64,000 nucleotides of DNA, taken from positions 27,453 to 91,452 of the forward strand of contig NZ_QSRL01000009.1 in NCBI RefSeq assembly GCF_003437035.1. Direction: 5' to 3'. The notes beneath the pieces are model-generated. The model had not been told where the DNA came from. It did no database searches and worked only from the letters and a program-made list of their open reading frames with translations. Positions 61,886-64,000 of the stretch are shown here, piece by piece. The position numbers and the translations under genes were made by a program. This DNA comes from Collinsella sp. TF08-11AT. GTDB taxonomy: Bacteria; Actinomycetota; Coriobacteriia; Coriobacteriales; Coriobacteriaceae. How positions within the stretch are numbered: the stretch's first letter is position 1; every line of letters begins with the position of its first letter.

Positions 61886-63601
61886 CTATTGTGCCGAGCC
61901 CGCGACGGGCTCAAAATGCTTGTCCTTCACGGCAGCCGCCAGGCGATCGGCCAGGTTGCGAACGCGCGGATCCAGGCGCGCGGCACCCGGGTTGACGAAG
62001 AAGCGGGCCGTGCAGTCCATAATGCGGCCGGTGATGACCAGGTCGTTGTCGCGCAGCGTGGCACCCGTGGCGGTGATATCCACGATGCGATCGGTCATAC
62101 CGACGATGGGTCCCAGCTCGATGTTGCCGTGCAGCGAAACAATGTCGGCGTTCACGCCGCACTCGGCATACCAGGCACTCGCGATGCGCGGGTACTTGGT
62201 TGCCACGCGAAGCGAACCGCGGCGGGCATAGTTGCGCTCGGCCTGACCGGCGCGCCAAACGGGCTCAGCCTCAATAAAGGTGCACAGGCCGTAACCCAAA
62301 TCGACCAGCTGCAGCAGGTTGAGGTCGGCCTCGATAAGCGAATCCCAGCCGCAGATGCCGCAATCGGCACCACCGCAGCCCACAAAAGCGGGCGCATCGC
62401 TGGGGCGCACGATGACAAACTCGATATCGCCGACCGCGCCCTCGCCGGCACGCGTATCGCGACCGCGCACGATCAGGTGACGGCCGGGGTCGCGCAGCTC
62501 GGAGACGTCCAGGCCCGCGGCCTCGAGCACGTCGAGCGTGTCGGCCTTAAGCGAGCCCTTGGGAACGGCGATGCGCAGCGGACCCTCGGCACCACGGCCC
62601 GCGGCGTGGTCGCCGTCGGAAGCGGCGTCCTCAGCCGAAGTGTGCGCGGCCTCCAGACGCTCGAGCGAAAAGGCAAATCCCGCCGCCGGTACCTCGATGC
62701 CATCGCCAAACGCGCCGGTAAAGATGGAGTCGTAGCGACCGCCCGAACCCACCGGATCGGGCAGGCCACCGGCATAGGCCTTAAAGACCAGGCCCGTGTA
62801 GTAATAAAAAGAGTTCATGATGGAGAAGTCGAAGGACAGCACCTGGGCGTCCTCGGGAGCCAGGCCCTCGACCAGGGCACGCAGCTCGCGCGTCAGCGGC
62901 GCGACGATACCGGCAGCTTCCAGCAGCGCATCCACACGGTCGAGTATCTCGGCACCGCCGTGCAAGCGCGGCAGCTCGCTAATGGCGGCCTTGACGGCCT
63001 CGGACTCGGCGCTTGCCGCCACGCGGGCATCGAGGCCCACAAAGTCATTGGCGTGCACGCAGCGCAGGGCCTCGGCAGCCAGCTCGCGATCCTCGCACGC
63101 CGCGAGCAGCTCCTTAAAAGGACGCACGCTACCTGCGATAATGCGCGCATCGGGCAACGCCAGCTTGCGCACGGCCTCGGCTACCAGCGAGACAATCTCG
63201 ACATCGCCCGCGGCGTCGCCCGCACCGATGAGCTCAAAGCCCAGCTGCGTAAACTGACGCGAGCCGCCGGCATTGCGCTGGCACTCGCGAACCACCGGCG
63301 CCTCGTAGCGCAGGCGCAGGGGCAGGTCGGCCGCGCGCATGCGGGTCGAAACCAAGCGCACGATCGGCAACGTGTTGTCGGGACGGACCACCAGCAAACG
63401 CCCATCATCGTCAAAGAGCTTAAACGGCGTGTCCGCAATGCGGCCACCTTCCTCGAGCGAACCCTTGTCCTCGAGCAGCGGCGTCTCAACCGGCAGGTAA
63501 TGATGCTCCCTAAAGCAGCCCTTCACCGTACATGCGATCTCCTCGCGTGCCTGAGCCTCCTCGGGCAATATGTCCCGGAATCCCCACGGTGTGGCCGTCA
63601 T
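61886..63601 (-). CDS. hisZG: HisZ-HisG fusion ATP phosphoribosyltransferase
   Basis: A 571-residue fusion. Residues 1 to about 325 are HisZ, the histidyl-tRNA-synthetase-like regulatory subunit (TPWGFRDILPEEAQAR, RLRYEAPVVRE, QLGFELIGA, GSGGRYDSI). An acidic linker (AEDAASDGDHAAGRGAEG) follows. From about 345 on is short-form HisG, the catalytic subunit (LRIAVPKGSLKADTLDVLE, WDSLIEADLNLLQLVDLGYG, ATKYPRIA, ELGPIVGMTDRIVDITATG). It catalyses and feedback-controls the first committed step. HisZ and HisG are normally separate proteins. It is the first gene of the operon. Confidence 0.93.
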   Translation of the reverse strand: MTATPWGFRDILPEEAQAREEIACTVKGCFREHHYLPVETPLLEDKGSLEEGGRIADTPFKLFDDDGRLLVVRPDNTLPIVRLVSTRMRAADLPLRLRYEAPVVRECQRNAGGSRQFTQLGFELIGAGDAAGDVEIVSLVAEAVRKLALPDARIIAGSVRPFKELLAACEDRELAAEALRCVHANDFVGLDARVAASAESEAVKAAISELPRLHGGAEILDRVDALLEAAGIVAPLTRELRALVEGLAPEDAQVLSFDFSIMNSFYYYTGLVFKAYAGGLPDPVGSGGRYDSIFTGAFGDGIEVPAAGFAFSLERLEAAHTSAEDAASDGDHAAGRGAEGPLRIAVPKGSLKADTLDVLEAAGLDVSELRDPGRHLIVRGRDTRAGEGAVGDIEFVIVRPSDAPAFVGCGGADCGICGWDSLIEADLNLLQLVDLGYGLCTFIEAEPVWRAGQAERNYARRGSLRVATKYPRIASAWYAECGVNADIVSLHGNIELGPIVGMTDRIVDITATGATLRDNDLVITGRIMDCTARFFVNPGAARLDPRVRNLADRLAAAVKDKHFEPVAGSAQ

Positions 63602-63637
63602 CTGGTGAGCCTCCTCATGCTGTGCTTCGCATAGAAC

Positions 63638-63667
63638 AGAAGACCGGCATAGCTCCGCCGGTCTTCT
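63638..63667. terminator. Hairpin in the his operon leader
   Basis: AGAAGACCGGC (63638-63648) pairs with GCCGGTCTTCT (63657-63667) around an 8-nt loop, 37 bp before hisZG. It could attenuate the operon. No histidine-rich leader peptide or T-box was found in the 346-base gap to the next gene. Confidence 0.55.
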
Positions 63668-63866
63668 GGGTACTTTAGCATACTAGAGTGCTTGCGGGGA
63701 AAATCGTCTCCCTCGGCTCACAGCGTATTCATTTAGAAACATAGGGGCGGGCCCTCAGCTCAATCTGGCGATTCCCCCAGCCCAGCAGGAAAGCGCGTCC
63801 CACTCCGAGCCGCAAGCCCGGGATGAACTTTCCGCCGAAGACACCCTGCGCCGACAGCAACGCAAA

Positions 63867-63896
63867 AAGGGCGCCCGCGCAAATGCGGACGCCCTT
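63867..63896 (-). terminator. Terminator of the gene at the right edge
   Basis: Minus-strand stem AAGGGCG (63896-63890) with CGCCCTT (63873-63867), extended by inner CCGC/GCGG pairs, then TTTTT (63868-63864). It follows the partial gene at 63948. Confidence 0.8.
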
Positions 63897-63947
63897 GTGT
63901 AGGGTCGAGATATCAACCAGCCAAGATATCGGACCTGCGACCAGCTC

Positions 63948-64000
63948 TTAGTAGTCGAACTGGTGGTAGTAGCGGCGGTACTTGAGGTTGTGCTTGGTGA
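63948..64000 (-). CDS. C-terminal end of an unknown gene
   Basis: Only the last 16 codons are inside the window, ending TKHNLKYRRYYHQFDY and a TAA stop. The terminator 50 bp downstream supports a real gene. The tail is too short to identify. Confidence 0.55.
   Translation of the reverse strand, partial: TKHNLKYRRYYHQFDY

Noticed and set aside
61007..63634. 875-residue plus-strand frame over hisZG and hisD
   Set aside because: Antisense shadow of two certain his genes in GC-rich DNA.
63602..63700. T-box or histidine leader-peptide attenuator before the his operon
   Set aside because: No T-box sequence, specifier loop or run of His codons is visible; only a simple 11-bp hairpin.

Overview
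The window is high-GC DNA from what looks like a gut actinobacterium of the class Coriobacteriia, most likely a Collinsella. This is inferred from base composition, the eno-divIC-ppx gene order, a fused hisZ-hisG gene in a compact his operon, an RDAC-family gene inside that operon, and intergenic stem-loops carrying GGGGAC loops. No rRNA, transposase, integrase, CRISPR array or structural phage gene is visible.

Layout. 1-9.8 kb: the start of a DUF2207 surface protein, gluQ, a DUF1778/GNAT toxin-antitoxin pair with its own promoter-operator, three calcineurin-like phosphoesterases in a row, two small membrane proteins, and a large wall-anchored coiled-coil protein with a CAP domain. 9.8-39.5 kb: a dense accessory island, in part more AT-rich. 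It holds an unusual gene set (SF2 helicase-nuclease, ClpX-like unfoldase, ClpP-like protease, soluble VirD4/TraG-like ATPase, two degenerate type I methylase-specificity proteins), a giant SF1 helicase with a HEPN-like tail and a WYL regulator, an EcoRV-type restriction-modification pair, an HNH nuclease and an AbiE system. 39.7-50 kb: core genes (two-component system, PTS IIB, tRNA-Leu, ppx, divIC, eno, mazG, yfcE, larC C-terminal part) with several large inverted repeats. 50-64 kb: a fused CydDC-like ABC exporter, a histidinol-phosphatase, and a complete his operon (hisZG-D-C-B-H-A-F-I-RDAC-E), ending in the tail of another gene.

The most interesting content is in the island. Two leftward operons (18.6 to 9.9 kb and 35.9 to 31 kb) each diverge from a rightward gene encoding a methylase-specificity fusion without catalytic motifs. 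Operon A carries a ClpX homologue that keeps the pore loop, sensor-2 Arg and, notably, the IGF-type ClpP-docking loop. Operon B carries a ClpP with an intact Ser-His-Asp triad next to a VirD4-like motor without membrane anchor. I infer that the operons form one split system: DNA recognition, DNA motor/helicase-nuclease, and regulated proteolysis. I know of no described defence system with this composition.

Two island genes (the helicase-nuclease and the WYL regulator) are each broken by one extra base in a 7-nt homopolymer. They could be phase-variable, slippage-read, decayed, or sequence errors. Function calls rest on motifs I could read; no database search was possible.
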